64,000 nucleotides of DNA, taken from NCBI GenBank assembly GCA_017607445.1, contig JAEVHH010000003.1, positions 5,580,001 through 5,644,000 of the forward strand. Direction: 5' to 3'. Origin of the DNA: Histoplasma ohiense. Its lineage: Eukaryota > Ascomycota > Eurotiomycetes > Onygenales > Ajellomycetaceae. The notes under the pieces are model-generated. The model was not told the origin of the DNA. It did no database searches and was given only the letters and a program-made list of their open reading frames with translations. A program made the position numbers and the translations under genes. Positions within the stretch are counted from its first letter, which is position 1; every line of letters starts with the position of its first letter. Positions 1 to 10,253 of this stretch are shown here, piece after piece.

Positions 1-493
1 TACAACGGAAGAGGAGGGCACTGTATACGGTTTTCATGGAGTTAGCAATATGCAAATATATACATGTTACCCGAATATATTTAAAAAGCCAGAACCAGAA
101 AAAAAGCAGGACGAGGGGGAAATAACCCCACTTACCAAAGGTATGGCCATTTTCCTTGAAAAAGTCTAGAAAGGCATTCCGCACGCGCAGAGCCGGCCAC
201 TCTGGCTGCTCGACAGTCTGCGCCGAAGCCATCTTGAAAGCCGAGTGTGCTAGACGGTGGTGGTGGAAACGGGCGGTAGGAGTGGCGATGGCGGGCGTGG
301 ATGTCGAGGGGTGGACGATGGCGGGGGAGGGGAAACGGCGGCGGGTGAAGAAGCGGGTGAAGAAGCCTCCAGAAACACCGCCAGCAGCACCAATACCAAT
401 ACCAGCACAATCACCAGCTCCCACGCGCGAACTCAATATCAATCCCCGGCGCAGCACCACGCCTCGCACGACTCTTTCTCCTCCTATTCCCAT
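1..493 (-). CDS. Alanyl-tRNA synthetase, N-terminal part (runs off left edge)
   Basis: Class II aminoacyl-tRNA synthetase that charges tRNA-Ala, normally in both cytosol and mitochondria. Exon 1 runs 493..136 and contains the family's opening motif WPALRVRNAFLDFFKENGH. An intron follows at 135..21 (GTAAGT donor, TGCTAAC branch point, ACAG acceptor). Exon 2 (20..1) restores the frame and reads VPSSSVV, the expected continuation. The cytosolic start is probably the ATG at 232 (MASAQTVEQ). The frame stays open upstream to an ATG at 493, adding 87 residues rich in Arg, Ser, Thr and Ala, including FFTRFFTRRRF; this looks like a mitochondrial presequence. The rest of the enzyme lies outside the window. 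Family identity is very likely; use of the upstream start is inferred. Confidence 0.9.
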   Translation of the reverse strand, partial: MGIGGERVVRGVVLRRGLILSSRVGAGDCAGIGIGAAGGVSGGFFTRFFTRRRFPSPAIVHPSTSTPAIATPTARFHHHRLAHSAFKMASAQTVEQPEWPALRVRNAFLDFFKENGHTFGKWGYFPLVLLFFWFWLFKYIRVTCIYLHIANSMKTVYSALLFRC

Positions 494-629
494 CCAAACG
501 AGAAGAACGGGGGAGACGAACGGGGCTAGAAAAATAAAGAGGGCGAGCTATGCCTTCTTGACCGCGCGCTCTCTCGTCCCTGGGCACACGAGTACCTTTT
601 CCGTCAAACAACAAGGGGCTGGCAGGCGA
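494..629. promoter_or_regulatory. Short divergent promoter between alanyl-tRNA synthetase and the 630..1503 gene
   Basis: Only 136 bases separate the upstream start of the minus-strand synthetase (493) from the start chosen for the plus-strand gene (630). The two genes must share this region as a bidirectional promoter, unless the synthetase starts at 232 and this is partly its leader. No TATA box or named operator was recognised. Confidence 0.45.
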
Positions 630-1503
630 ATGGCGCCGGCGAGTGCGGTGTCGCTGGGCCACCAAGGCCGTGGCAAAAAGAGACATGCCGGTGAAGAGCT
701 CGAGGGAGAGCAACGACGCCTAGCGAAAAAGTTTGGATTGATGCACATCGGTATGTTCTGAGTTGTTTTTAATGATTTAATTAATCAGCTGCATTGGACG
801 GTCTCAATTTACTGGAATAAACTAACATTCTGCTTCCCTTGCCCTTTATTATTATTATTTTGTTTTTATAGCTCCATCTATTTCTATTCCACCTCCGTTG
901 AATAATCAAAATGATTCCCCTTCCACATCCCCCCCAGTGCTCCAACCACAATACCCGATACCCGTTGCTTCTGCTACCGCGCCCGTGGGCGAGTTCATGC
1001 AAATAGACGAAACAAAACACAGAGTCTACATCCACGATCTGGACCGCGAAATCGCAGAGATCGAAACACAAGAAAAGAACAACACGCCATTCCTCCGCGA
1101 TATCGAGAGGAGAGTTATGTGTGTCCCCAAGTCCGTCCTGGGGGCTAGTAGCGACAGTAGTCATACCACTCCTTCCGCCAATAATGCGCTCGTGCTGTAC
1201 CGGCCGCCGTCGTCGTTGAGCGTGCCGAAACCGCAGGATGGTGTGCCCATGGCTATTATCGAGGCTACGGAGCAGGCACATGCGAAGGCCGAGTCTGCGA
1301 GAATGGAGAAAGAGCAGGCAAAGGATATGGCGAAGGAGATTATTGGGGAGAAGGGACATGGGGTTCTGGGGATGAGTATCCTGCGGAGTGGCTCGTCATT
1401 GGATTTACTGGCATCCTCGACATCTGCAATGCTCCCTTTGCCCGAACCCCTTGATCTGGATTCACATTTTGACGCTGAGCCGATGGAGATCGATGATAAT
1501 TGA
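630..1503 (+). CDS. Conserved fungal protein of unknown function (two exons)
   Basis: Exon 1 is 630..750, ending at a GTATGT donor; exon 2 is 872..1503 after a TTTTTATAG acceptor. The split codon G|CT joins LAKKFGLMHI to APSISIPPPL in frame (250 residues). The start was chosen at 630 because earlier in-frame ATGs overlap the divergent synthetase exon. The N-terminus is basic and charged (GKKRHAGEELEGEQRRLAKKF). The middle holds a well-formed block, MQIDETKHRVYIHDLDREIA, and the C-terminus has a heptad-like Glu/Ala/Lys stretch (residues about 165-190) and an acidic tail PMEIDDN. The pattern resembles conserved hypothetical proteins of Eurotiomycetes, but I recognise no domain with a known function. 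No signal peptide or membrane segment is visible. Confidence 0.75.
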
Positions 1504-1642
1504 ATACCAATCGTTCTTAGAGGGGTGATTTGTTCTACTCTTCAAAGACGGTCGGTTCGAAACGCCCACTTAAGGAGCTGATATTACAGGTACTTTAAAT
1601 TATTTACATTGAGGCGAGGTATATCCTCTCTGTAATTATAGA

Positions 1643-1924
1643 AGCAGGTACCCGATAAGCCAGATTCTTCTCAGGAATCGGGTTCTCGGTTTGTACGTTA
1701 CTTCTGAGGCTGTGGAAATGATACTCCAGCTGATGCTGTGGCTACTCAGGAGTCCCATGTCTACCAGCAAACAGGACGCACATCGCACAACTACTGTCCC
1801 ACTAGCTCTTCCAATGAATCGCTGGGTATCATGGGGTCTACTATTGATCTTGGATGAGGTGGATTGGATACAAGTGTTGTCGAACGGGTCTGGGCTGGCT
1901 CCGGGCGTTGCTGGAGTAATTTAA
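1643..1924 (+). pseudogene. Broken coding remnant, possibly a regulator C-terminus
   Basis: Reading from the CAG acceptor-like site near 1643 gives protein-like sequence with good codon structure (PDKPDSSQESGSRF...), a TGA at about 1705-1710, then CGNDTPADAV... through SSSNESLGIMGSTIDL. A one-base shift near 1850 is then needed to continue as DEVDWIQVLSNGSGLAPG to a TAA at 1922. One stop plus one frameshift in otherwise protein-like sequence suggests a decayed gene. The Ser/Thr/Gln-rich tail ending in an acidic DEVDW motif is reminiscent of activation regions of fungal Zn2Cys6 regulators, but no DNA-binding domain is present. An unrecognised small intron or an alternative 3' exon of the upstream gene is possible. 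Confidence 0.3.
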
Positions 1925-2355
1925 TAAAGTCCCTGCATTTTCCATTTTCGGTTACACTTGTGGTGTTGTCCTTATTATATATAGAAACATACCTTCTGAA
2001 TTGTGGCAGGTACTGGCTTTATTGCTTGGTTATCATAATTTGGAAATATAGAGCAGAATCAAGTTAAATATTCATGGAATAAGGCACTTTCATCCAAGAT
2101 TGATAAAAGGAAATGCATATGAAAGTATTCGATTTGAAATATGAAATATACAGTGGGAACCAAACTCCTTCCTAGCAGGAAGAGGAAGAAGCATTTGAGA
2201 GTCAAATAATAACAGTGAGGACGTAGCCCCTCATAGCTTCCGCTTCAACTCTGAGCTGAGAGATGGTTAAATCCGGTTATTTCACAATTCCTCACAAGCA
2301 CTCCTTACCTTACACTCCATACCCCTATTAATCGACATCTCCTTTGTCCATGGCA

Positions 2356-2935
2356 TCAGCATCTCATACTCACTCCCATAATACTGACTAATGGCAGAGC
2401 GCAAACTTGCAGTCGTGGAATGTGAGTGTCCATGAGTGCCATGACATCTGGCAGAAGCTCATCGATAAGGTCGTGAGCCAATGGAGGTTATACTTTGTCC
2501 GTCTCGCGTTTGGATGTTAGCTTTCCACGAATGAGATGGCATCGACGGATTGGGTCCGTATAACTGCTGAGAGAGCGAAAAGGGATTGGAGGCGTCAGGC
2601 AGTCTTGTAGATGGGTACGTCAACGGACACGATTGACCCGACACCCCGTCAGTGAGATCCTGGAGAACGAGGAATGTTTGCGCAGAAGCGATGATCTGCA
2701 TCAGGTTATTTTTGGCGATTGCCGCGCTGCAACCTCCTTTTTCTGTTTTTTTTTTTTTTTTTTCTAGATCTTTGCTGCACGCATTTAGTATCCAGAATGC
2801 GCGATGTCTGAAGATAGGGTATTAGATATCCGGATACAGGGGGACTGTGCTCCGGGGGATGGAGGTGGATTGCCGATGTCGATATTTCTTCTCTGTTCCA
2901 GATCCTCCTTCCACCTTCTTATGTGAAAGTTTTCA
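2356..2935 (-). pseudogene. Frameshifted coding remnant on the minus strand
   Basis: Three protein-like blocks lie in order on the minus strand. Block A (about 2935..2785) contains RRWKEDLEQRRNIDIGNPP and ends in TAA. Block B (about 2745..2459) contains IASAQTFLVLQDLTDGVSG and an 80-codon open stretch from ATG 2701. Block C (about 2481..2356) reads AHDLIDELLPDVMALMDTHI and ends in TGA. Blocks A and C share a frame while B is shifted by one base, and a long A-tract (minus sense, around 2745-2763) sits between A and B. This fits a gene broken by a frameshift and tract expansion. The original family was not recognised. An intron-split intact gene is less likely because no good donor/acceptor pair was found. 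Confidence 0.3.
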
Positions 2936-3623
2936 CAATGTGATCTCCAAGCGTTGCTAACGCTAAATGTGACCGGTAGAGGGAAGTGTGAGCCTGGTCA
3001 ATACTTATCATTCTGAAATGTCCATCGTTTCATCCCATTCCAATTTGACATCCGAATACAAATATTTAAATAGACACTCTGGCGAGTGGCTTGGTGTGCT
3101 TTTCGAAACAGAGGATGAATGCACCTGCCTCATTTCTTGCATCCAGCCCAAGTCCTTTTGAAGGAACAGGATTCCTGGAAAGAGATTTGTTTGAGGTGTT
3201 TCTTGGACTCTGTTTGCCGACTAATGAAAACTAATTACTCCGTACATTTAGGCCATTTCCGCTGATTCAACGATGGATCGGTAGGTGAGTATCAAACACA
3301 TTTTAGTTGACGACAGCAGGCATAGTTTAAGTGAGGCAAGTCTGTCGCTTTGCATAGTTGAAATGGGGTTCACATGAGCCAATAGTTCAAAAATGAAATA
3401 TGAAGCACGCCTGTAGTTTGCCGGCGGGCTATATAGCCATACTCCGTGTAAGTTGCACCGATGCCAGCTTTTGCTCTGGAATTATGTTGGTGATCGGAAC
3501 AATGATATTCCGCCACACTCCACCCAAGCTGCAAGGAACAATTGTAGGACCAAGGACTTAACCGCGTGGAGCTTGATCTCGATACTCAGCCATAAACTAA
3601 TTGAGACAACAAAGGAACCGAAT

Positions 3624-4492
3624 ATGACACAGCCAGGCCCTCAGCGTCCTCCCTTGCCTGGCGATAAGCGCAAGCACGACGAAGTCCAGGACGAGGATAA
3701 TGCTTCGCATGCCGATAGCGAGCTTCAATCAAATGGCAAGAGTGAACGGAGCAAAAGGCAAAAGGTCATTGGGCCAACATTGCCCCCCAATCTCGGAGAA
3801 GTTGAGGACAGCGACAGCAGTGATAGCGAGAGCGACGATGGTTACGGACCGTCGTTGCCCCCAGGAGATTCAGATGTGACTGTGAAAGCAGATATCGAGG
3901 AAAAAGGCCAGAATGAATCAGCAGAGGAGAAACCAAAGTCTACCCAAAGAGATGATTGGATGCTTCACCCACCAGAACATGGAGACTGGTCGTCGCGTGT
4001 CGATCCAACAAAGATCCGCAATCGGAAATTCAATACGGGCAGAAGTGCGGCACCGAAAACTTCGTCTGGCATAGGCACTTGGACTGAGACAGCAGAGGAC
4101 AAGCGAAAACGGTTAGAGGCTGAGGTTATGGGCATACAAGCCCCAGCGAATTCCACAGCCGTGCCGGCAGTACAGAGCTCCGAGCATGATGATGCGATGG
4201 CAAAACGGGTACGAGAATACAATGTAAGTCTAGCGAATGAGCAGTCTGAACCGGGGGTAAAAATCAACTAGCTAATGGCTTCATGCAGGAGAAGAAGCGG
4301 AGTAAGACACTCTACGCGCAACACCAAGCTCGGCCCTCGAAGGGAGAGGAGGAGGATGACCCTAGTGCCCGTCCATTCGATAAAGAGAAGGATATTCGAG
4401 GCCCAACAAAGATCAACCACTCTCAAAGACGAGAGTTGCTCAACCGCTCCTCTGATTTCAACACCCGATTTTCTGGTGGGAAATTTTTGTAG
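3624..4492 (+). CDS. GPALPP-motif / DUF3752 family protein (two exons)
   Basis: Exon 1 is 3624..4223 (GTAAGT donor) and exon 2 is 4289..4492 (CATGCAG acceptor). The intron of 65 nt carries GCTAATG as a plausible branch point. The 267-residue product has two GPALPP-like motifs, IGPTLPP and YGPSLPP, flanking Ser/Asp acidic stretches. These are followed by the DUF3752 core: DDWMLHPPEHGDWSSRVDP, NRKFNTGRSA, WTETAEDKRKRLEAEVMG, and a basic C-terminal part ending in FNTRFSGGKFL. The family is eukaryote-wide and nuclear-looking (KRKHDE, KSERSKRQK); its molecular role is poorly defined. Length and motif order fit fungal members. The start at 3624 follows a stop-free leader without coding character. 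Confidence 0.88.
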
Positions 4493-6354
4493 TTTTGATT
4501 GAGGTTTTTGGATCAAGACTCTACTTGTTCTCCCTGGCATGTATACATGGCTGGAGCCCGTATATGTTGTCCTCAAGATGTATGAGACTGCTGGAGGCTA
4601 AACTTTGTATCGGCTCTGGGCGAAAGCCACCCCTGTGCAACACAGCGTATGTGCCTGTCGGTATATCCCGATGCTCTGCACGAGATGCGCAATGAACTAC
4701 CATTTCGTTATACCCATAAATTCCCGACGATATCTTAAGCATCCAGGTCTAATCGGATAGGAATCAATACAGAATGGAGCATGAAAACAATTAAGATGCA
4801 CTTAGGTATCAAAGACTGGTGTCGCGAAGGACACTTCGCAGCATTATCTTTCGCGATACCTGCCTAGGACGCTCTGGGAAGTGAGGGCCTCGTGCGGGAG
4901 TACAGATAAGTTTATTAGCGTTGACAAGCTCGTCGAGCGTGTGCGCCCGGCGAGCACAACAATCGGGAATGTGAGGAAATGATGCCTCAATAGGACTCAA
5001 TAAAATTGAATGTAAACTATAGATACAGGCATACGAGGGTTGAATATATGGTTTCATATGAAAACTGAAGCCGAAGAACCTATATTACTTCCGGCAATTA
5101 TGTCTGTCAATCGCACATTTCGTCGTGACTGAAAAATGAAGGGATACACTCACTCCGTACTAAGGAGAGTTGTTTAAATGACAAAACTGAGGTTTGAATT
5201 CAGCCCAACCATTATTGTCTCTAGAAGTCAAGAACAATTGACTAACTATGTATGCTAGAATTTCTACTTCATGAGGCAAATAGCCCAAGCGTGCCATTAT
5301 CGCCCACGGCCTGAACAGTGGCTCTTGTCAGGATTTTTGGCAGACCTTAAATCAGCGCGACCACCGGTCGATTAAGGACATACATATATACCGTGGAAAA
5401 TGCTAAGCAGCGGCATTCATCCCTTCCTTATTATTCTGGACTTATATTAATCATTGCGAAGTCCGGGGAATGCTCTAAACCAAATCATGTTCCGGATAGA
5501 ATGCGTGTCCCCTGCCTGCATCAGTCGAAACAGTCCTGGGTTTTCCCCTACAAGTTGTAGATAGTACAATTTATTCGGGACCTGGTGAACCATCTCTCTC
5601 GAAAATAACCTGGTTATCCAGGACCGTGTTTGGATCCTTCCTGAGCTGACGACTACTGTGATAAATTGCTGCGCTGGCTGGGGCATGGTTGTGCGCTGTG
5701 GGCCCTCCTTTGCAGTCAGCATCCGGATCAGGACGGATGAAGTTAAGATGCAGCTGTATTCGAATCCGTTGGTTTAGAGATCAACAAGAGGGTTGTGGGT
5801 TGAGCGCGGTTGGAATTTCCTGGTAGTGTCGGTTACCACAACTGTGACTACCTTACCATTTTGGTGTTTTATTGTATGATTATGGAAAGGTGGTCTGAAT
5901 CCCTGGTCGGTGGATTGACGGTGTGTAGTTGTTAAGAACTACCAAGTGCCATTAGCAGAGAAACAGTTGGATAAGACTCTTCTTTATCATATAGTATATT
6001 ATTGAATGCTTGAGAGGTACAAAATGCTCGATTACCCTGGCGTACTACTAACAACATGGAACACACGTGTCCGGCATCAACGATCAACCCAATGTATCAT
6101 ACAAAATCCTTCAACGGGAGCAAAAACAAGATCAACACACTACACGTGCAAAATGAAGTAGCCAATATCACCAGTTTCAAGGAAGGGAAATGAAGAAGAA
6201 GTAGAAGTAGAAGGATAGGAAAGAAAGTAACGAACAAAAGGAAAAAATCAACTCCCCTCATGTTTCATCTACAGCATCGGGCTTATGAAACGACAAGCCT
6301 CTCCTCCGTCCAAGCATTCAACAAGCCCAGTATTTTCAATGAAAGTGCTGATCC
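4493..6354. other. Intergenic stretch, no secure gene
   Basis: About 1.9 kb between the GPALPP gene and the 3' end of the 6355..7884 gene. It contains one ACTCCGTA octamer (5152) and one questionable minus-strand ORF (5447..5722, listed separately). Otherwise stops are dense in all frames and nothing else is supported. Confidence 0.5.
5447..5722 (-). pseudogene. Possible remnant with ankyrin-like C-terminal lead
   Basis: A 91-codon open frame. Its second half, PGLFRLMQAGDTHSIRNMI, resembles the run-in to ankyrin repeats in large fungal ankyrin proteins (short hydrophobic stretch, then GD..SIRNM). No complete ankyrin repeat follows; the frame stops at FPGLRND. The resemblance is from memory and weak, and chance is a real alternative. 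Confidence 0.2.
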
Positions 6355-7884
6355 CTAATTCTCCCGTCTTGGACGTGTCGGTGGGTCTAGTTCATCATGT
6401 CTGCGAACCGGCCTTACCTCTCTCACCTCTGTCACCGGCCGTCGGTCAAAACCTCCGCGCGAAATAGCAGGGTTGTGTGCTGGCCTGTGTCTTGAATAGC
6501 TGCGTTCTTGTGGCGGTTCTCGCCGCCGCCTCCGTGCGTATTGATCTGGGTTGCTGGGGCGGGTATGGTTGCGAGGGGGATGGTCAAGTGTGTCGGACGT
6601 ATAATAATAGTACATGTCGTACTCATCGTACTCATCTACCCCTAGGTGACTCGTTAGATAGCGATCCGTGGGATACCAAATGAGACGGAAATTATTAGCG
6701 CTCTCACCTCGAGGCCCTGGCACATGCTCCCTTGTTAAGTATCGGCGATCGTCCGGATGATATTGAAAACTACGGGGACGATTGTGGGAAGCGCTCCGCC
6801 GAGGCGGAGGAGGAGGAGGAGGGCGAGCTCGCCTCCTACTTTCACGGCCACGTGGCTCTGCTACCTCTGCGCAGGAGGGGTATTCGTAATGCCTTCGGCT
6901 GTCATCGTAGGAAGTTTGTTGCACCTGTTCTGGGGCCGGAGGATGTGGGCCTGGATGATAAATTGGCATTGCTGCGTTACCATCTGGAGGATGAGGGGGT
7001 GGTGGGCTAGCTGGATAATATCCAGGACCGTTTGCCGGATTATGTGGGATAGGATCTGCCGAATGGTTGACGTATCTGCTCGAATCTGCGGTATTCGTCC
7101 GTCTGAAGTCCGGTTCATCGGTTTGATTGGAAAAGCGCACAGTGCCGGTTCTTGAGTCATATCTCCCAGAACCTACAAGATTTGCATCAGGATGCACAGG
7201 CCGTACCGGCTTTTTAGCGAAATCACGTCTTTTCTCGCCCTCTTCCTCGCTGCTATCGTATATATTCTTGATATTCTTCTTCGTGGAGCCTTTTTTTCTA
7301 TGCTTTCCTTTGCTTTTGTGTTTCTGGCTTTGCTTCTTAACTGGAATATCACTTTCGCTACTGCTGTCTAAATCACTCTCTTCGCTAGTGCTGCCATAGT
7401 GTCTCCTGTGCCCGCCGCGACGAGAGTTTCTCCTGCGACCTCTACAATCACAGGAATGGCAGCATTTAACGAAGACTCGAGCTGCACAGTGGTCGATACT
7501 GCCTGATGGCGCGACCACGAGGACACGTTGCCCTATCTTTCCTGCCCACTCGGGAGACAATTCTTCACACGAATCAAAGATTTGCGCCATAACGTTCGGG
7601 GAGAAAGGCTGCCTTGGATACTGCAGTGGATGTTGCTGCGGATGCGGGTATTGTTGAAACTGTTCATACAGTGGTGCTGGTATCTGCTGGGGTTCAGGTG
7701 AGCTTGCAGGTTCAAATATCTTCTGATCAGGCGCTTGAGATGTGCTATGTTTCTGTGAAACCGGGTGGGGATTAAATAGTGCATCTGCTAATAACCCGCC
7801 CGGAGTCTTGATTCTTCTTGGTCGACGGACAAATGCGGGTTTTCCCGAGGGTTGTCTTTGCACGTAAATGGCACCGGGTTCCAT
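6355..7884 (-). CDS. Disordered Arg/Ser/Pro-rich protein of unknown function
   Basis: A single uninterrupted frame of 509 residues. The N-terminus (MEPGAIYVQRQPSGKPAF) leads to a Pro/Gln-rich stretch (residues 60-100) and a short folded-looking block with VLVVAPSGSIDHCAARVFVK. A cysteine cluster CCHSCDCRGRRR follows at about 158-170, then an acidic-serine/basic patch (SEESDLDSSSESD, then Lys-rich KHKSKGKHRKKG). The C-terminal half is low-complexity: a PPPPPPPRR run, Arg/Ser repeats, and a Tyr/Asp segment EYDEYDMYYYYTS. The composition suggests a nuclear or RNA-associated disordered protein, but that is inference; no domain was recognised. Spurious coding in repetitive sequence is unlikely given the length and the absence of stops. 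Confidence 0.65.
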   Translation of the reverse strand: MEPGAIYVQRQPSGKPAFVRRPRRIKTPGGLLADALFNPHPVSQKHSTSQAPDQKIFEPASSPEPQQIPAPLYEQFQQYPHPQQHPLQYPRQPFSPNVMAQIFDSCEELSPEWAGKIGQRVLVVAPSGSIDHCAARVFVKCCHSCDCRGRRRNSRRGGHRRHYGSTSEESDLDSSSESDIPVKKQSQKHKSKGKHRKKGSTKKNIKNIYDSSEEEGEKRRDFAKKPVRPVHPDANLVGSGRYDSRTGTVRFSNQTDEPDFRRTNTADSSRYVNHSADPIPHNPANGPGYYPASPPPPHPPDGNAAMPIYHPGPHPPAPEQVQQTSYDDSRRHYEYPSCAEVAEPRGRESRRRARPPPPPPPRRSASHNRPRSFQYHPDDRRYLTREHVPGPRGESANNFRLIWYPTDRYLTSHLGVDEYDEYDMYYYYTSDTLDHPPRNHTRPSNPDQYARRRRREPPQERSYSRHRPAHNPAISRGGFDRRPVTEVREVRPVRRHDELDPPTRPRREN

Positions 7885-7927
7885 GTAAGATGACGAGGAG
7901 GCACTACAGACGTGGATGACTCGAAAG

Positions 7928-8485
7928 TTAGAAAGATCCGAGTTCTTTCAGCATGCCCGCTGACGAATTGGAGGTGCCGGTACAGACCACGTCGGGGTAC
8001 TCCCTCCTGAGCTCTCGCTCGAGTCTTCTTGAATGTGCATCTTCGGCAAGTGGGAATATCCCGATAATAATTTCGATCACTCGTACTAGTTTGGCGACTA
8101 TGAAAAAGAACTTTTGGGGAACAAATAATTGGAATATCAGAAAAACAAGCATGCCACAATCCAAAGTTTCCAGATACAACTCTAGGTGCTCGTCTTCCAA
8201 TATGATGAACTGGAAGCTGCAATTGACACCCTTTCCACAAGATAAGCGGCCACGCTGGGGAAGCATCGACTCTGGGTGTCGCCTTTCTTCTTTCACCTCA
8301 ATATTTAGGTTATTCGAATAAGATACGGTAGGCAGGAGACAGTAAAACAGCCCTGAAACAGCAACTCCGGCAAACGAGAAAAAGCAACACCTCTTGAATA
8401 TGGAAATGTCCATGGCATGCATAGTTATAGCCATCAGACCGGAGTGTGTATCTATGCTTTGGAGACGGACGACACAAAGAGGCAA
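7928..8485 (-). CDS. Hypothetical small membrane protein (doubtful)
   Basis: An open frame of 185 codons, or 169 if it starts at the ATG at 8437. It has two hydrophobic stretches: CFFSFAGVAVSGLFYCLLP near the N-terminus and a longer one around LVFLIFQLFVPQKFFFIVAK. They are separated by a charged loop (EVKEERRHPES) and followed by a charged tail (RRLERELRREYPD). It ends 43 bases upstream of the start of the next gene on the same strand (7884), which would be tight for a separate transcription unit. It could instead be leader sequence of that gene. No family was recognised. Confidence 0.3.
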   Translation of the reverse strand: MPLCVVRLQSIDTHSGLMAITMHAMDISIFKRCCFFSFAGVAVSGLFYCLLPTVSYSNNLNIEVKEERRHPESMLPQRGRLSCGKGVNCSFQFIILEDEHLELYLETLDCGMLVFLIFQLFVPQKFFFIVAKLVRVIEIIIGIFPLAEDAHSRRLERELRREYPDVVCTGTSNSSAGMLKELGSF

Positions 8486-8872
8486 CGGAAGTGCGAAACT
8501 TGTTGCAGTCCCTAGCTAAGGACTCCTGAAGAGAACTGACAAAGAAGCATTGGGACGGCAGGCGAAGAGTCCTCCGGATAAAAATACCAAAGAGCAACGG
8601 AGCAAGACATTCTCCCTTGACATGGGAAAAGTAGTAATAAAGAGAACCCCGCCAATCATCATAGAACTGATATTCTTCAACTTTTTGTTGCCCTTTGAAA
8701 CCCGCACTCCATTGTCCCTGGATGCAGCATCATGGCCGAGGACGGACGCGTTGCATCGTTTCGACTTGGGAGGAAAGTAACAAGCAGATGCTGAGATCGT
8801 TCTTTGATCAAAGCCTCTTTATGCACATAGATTATCTGGGCTGGAAGAGCTCGAGATGGGAAAAGGCAACCA

Positions 8873-9097
8873 ATGATGACACACATGGTGGCGTTTAGCC
8901 TGGCTTTGGGGTTGTTGGGAGTTGGCTTTTTTTGGGGCCTTCTTTGGTGGTGGTTGTTTGAAAGAATCTGGAAGAAGAAAAAGAAATCTTCAAAAGAAAA
9001 ACACTCTAAAAATAGGTCAGTAGTGGAATCGAGATGGCCGAAGCTGCCTCGATTTGATATTTATCTCCAGCAGTCGGCCAACTGTTCTCTGTCATAA
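8873..9097 (+). CDS. Hypothetical single-pass membrane micro-protein (doubtful)
   Basis: A 74-codon frame. After MMTHMV comes one strong hydrophobic segment, LALGLLGVGFFWGLLWWWL, ending at a positive stop-transfer cluster (RIWKKKKKSSKEKHSK) and a short polar tail. The N-out/C-in topology by the positive-inside rule is a textbook tail-anchor-like arrangement. There is no homology evidence, and G/T-rich plus A-rich sequence can yield such a frame by chance. Confidence 0.25.
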   Translation: MMTHMVAFSLALGLLGVGFFWGLLWWWLFERIWKKKKKSSKEKHSKNRSVVESRWPKLPRFDIYLQQSANCSLS

Positions 9098-10253
9098 TGT
9101 GATCCATACAACACGGGGAACTGTCTTCTCTCGAGCTTTCTCTCGTCCAGCGTACAGAGTATATTTTGAGTCGCCAGAAAGGTAAAGCCAATGTTATGGC
9201 GTCCATGGGCTGGTATCCACAGATACTCTGCAACGTTGGTAGACAGAATGTGTATCCTGTGTGTCTTCCTCGTGGCATCTCCCATACGCCTACTAGTATC
9301 CTCTCATAGCAAAATCCACATAAAAATACGATCCTTGACAATTCAACTGAGATGAAGTTGATTATCCGGGACAGCGATAGAGTGACTACGAAAGCTTGCA
9401 CTAAAACTAATTAGTTTTCTGAGCAACTTTCTTTAATTATTAGCCTCTCGGTTGCCCAACTTTTCATTAGTATCCGGATATTGAATAGAAACAGGCTGCG
9501 ATTTCTTCACCTGCGTTTTTTTCTGCCCGGGGTGTCTGAGGGTCGAATTCATCTTGCCATAAGTTCATTAGAAGCAGCTACATACTAACATTTCATCCAT
9601 TCACGTACCTTCGATTTCACCCATACACTCTGGGAAAATTTGCTCACCATGTGCAACATTCTTATGAGGTGGATAAATAATCTGTCTCTATCTCGGGGGT
9701 CAAGTCTCTCCCACCAGCTCAAGCTGAATCAGGCCCCGCTGCTCAATTCTCAGCATGGCTCACACATCTTCCAATACCTGGGGAATCCACCACTAGATTG
9801 GCGCAGAGAACCCAGGCTTGGGTTGACACGAGGCCCAACGCCGTGGGGATAAAGGCCAGAGACCGCAGTGTAGGCAGTTTCCTTGACACGATGCTCTAGA
9901 AATTGAAGGGCTAGTGAGAGGAAGTATGAAGAGCCGCCGCTCGCTTCCTACTGTCGTCCATCTATCCCTTTTTTCTTCATAATTGGACCGGCTGTTCCCC
10001 TTCTGCATAGAGAAGGATATAAGATATAACACCTATCAACGAGAACCACTTCCGCACGATGGGATGGATATTACCCCATCCTTCGTCCCACGAAATTTTG
10101 TGTTGCATAAAATCTGGTGGAAATGTTTTCGATGCTGCAACACTTGCCCGCCTCCTGCCACTCTCGAACTCATATAAATTCAGTCTCCCGACATTTCTCA
10201 CTCGAAAAGAAAAAACAACAAAACTATTGAATACACGCACAATCAACGCCATC

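Larger units (their letters stand above)
7885..10253. other. Intergenic stretch with only doubtful small ORFs
   Basis: About 2.4 kb. Two membrane-protein-like ORFs are listed separately (7928..8485 minus, 8873..9097 plus). Beyond them the sequence has frequent stops in every frame, several short T-rich runs and no repeat or RNA gene that I could recognise. Confidence 0.4.

Noticed and set aside
411..713. Minus-strand frame 713..411 as an alternative synthetase leader
   Set aside because: It is in a different frame from the synthetase exon and no donor/acceptor pair was found to link it.
156..761. Long plus-strand frame starting at 156 as the start of the 630..1503 gene
   Set aside because: Its first part is antisense to the synthetase exon and the presequence, and is low-complexity Arg/Gly/Thr. 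The conserved-looking protein begins at the ATG at 630.
1553..1565. tRNA B-box-like GGTTCGAAACG
   Set aside because: No A box, no acceptor stem or cloverleaf could be folded around it.
9061..9285. Minus-strand 74-codon frame (MGDATRKTHRIHILSTNV...)
   Set aside because: Protein-like but short, without conserved motif, signal or splice partners; a longer overlapping frame exists on the same strand. Not enough support to list.
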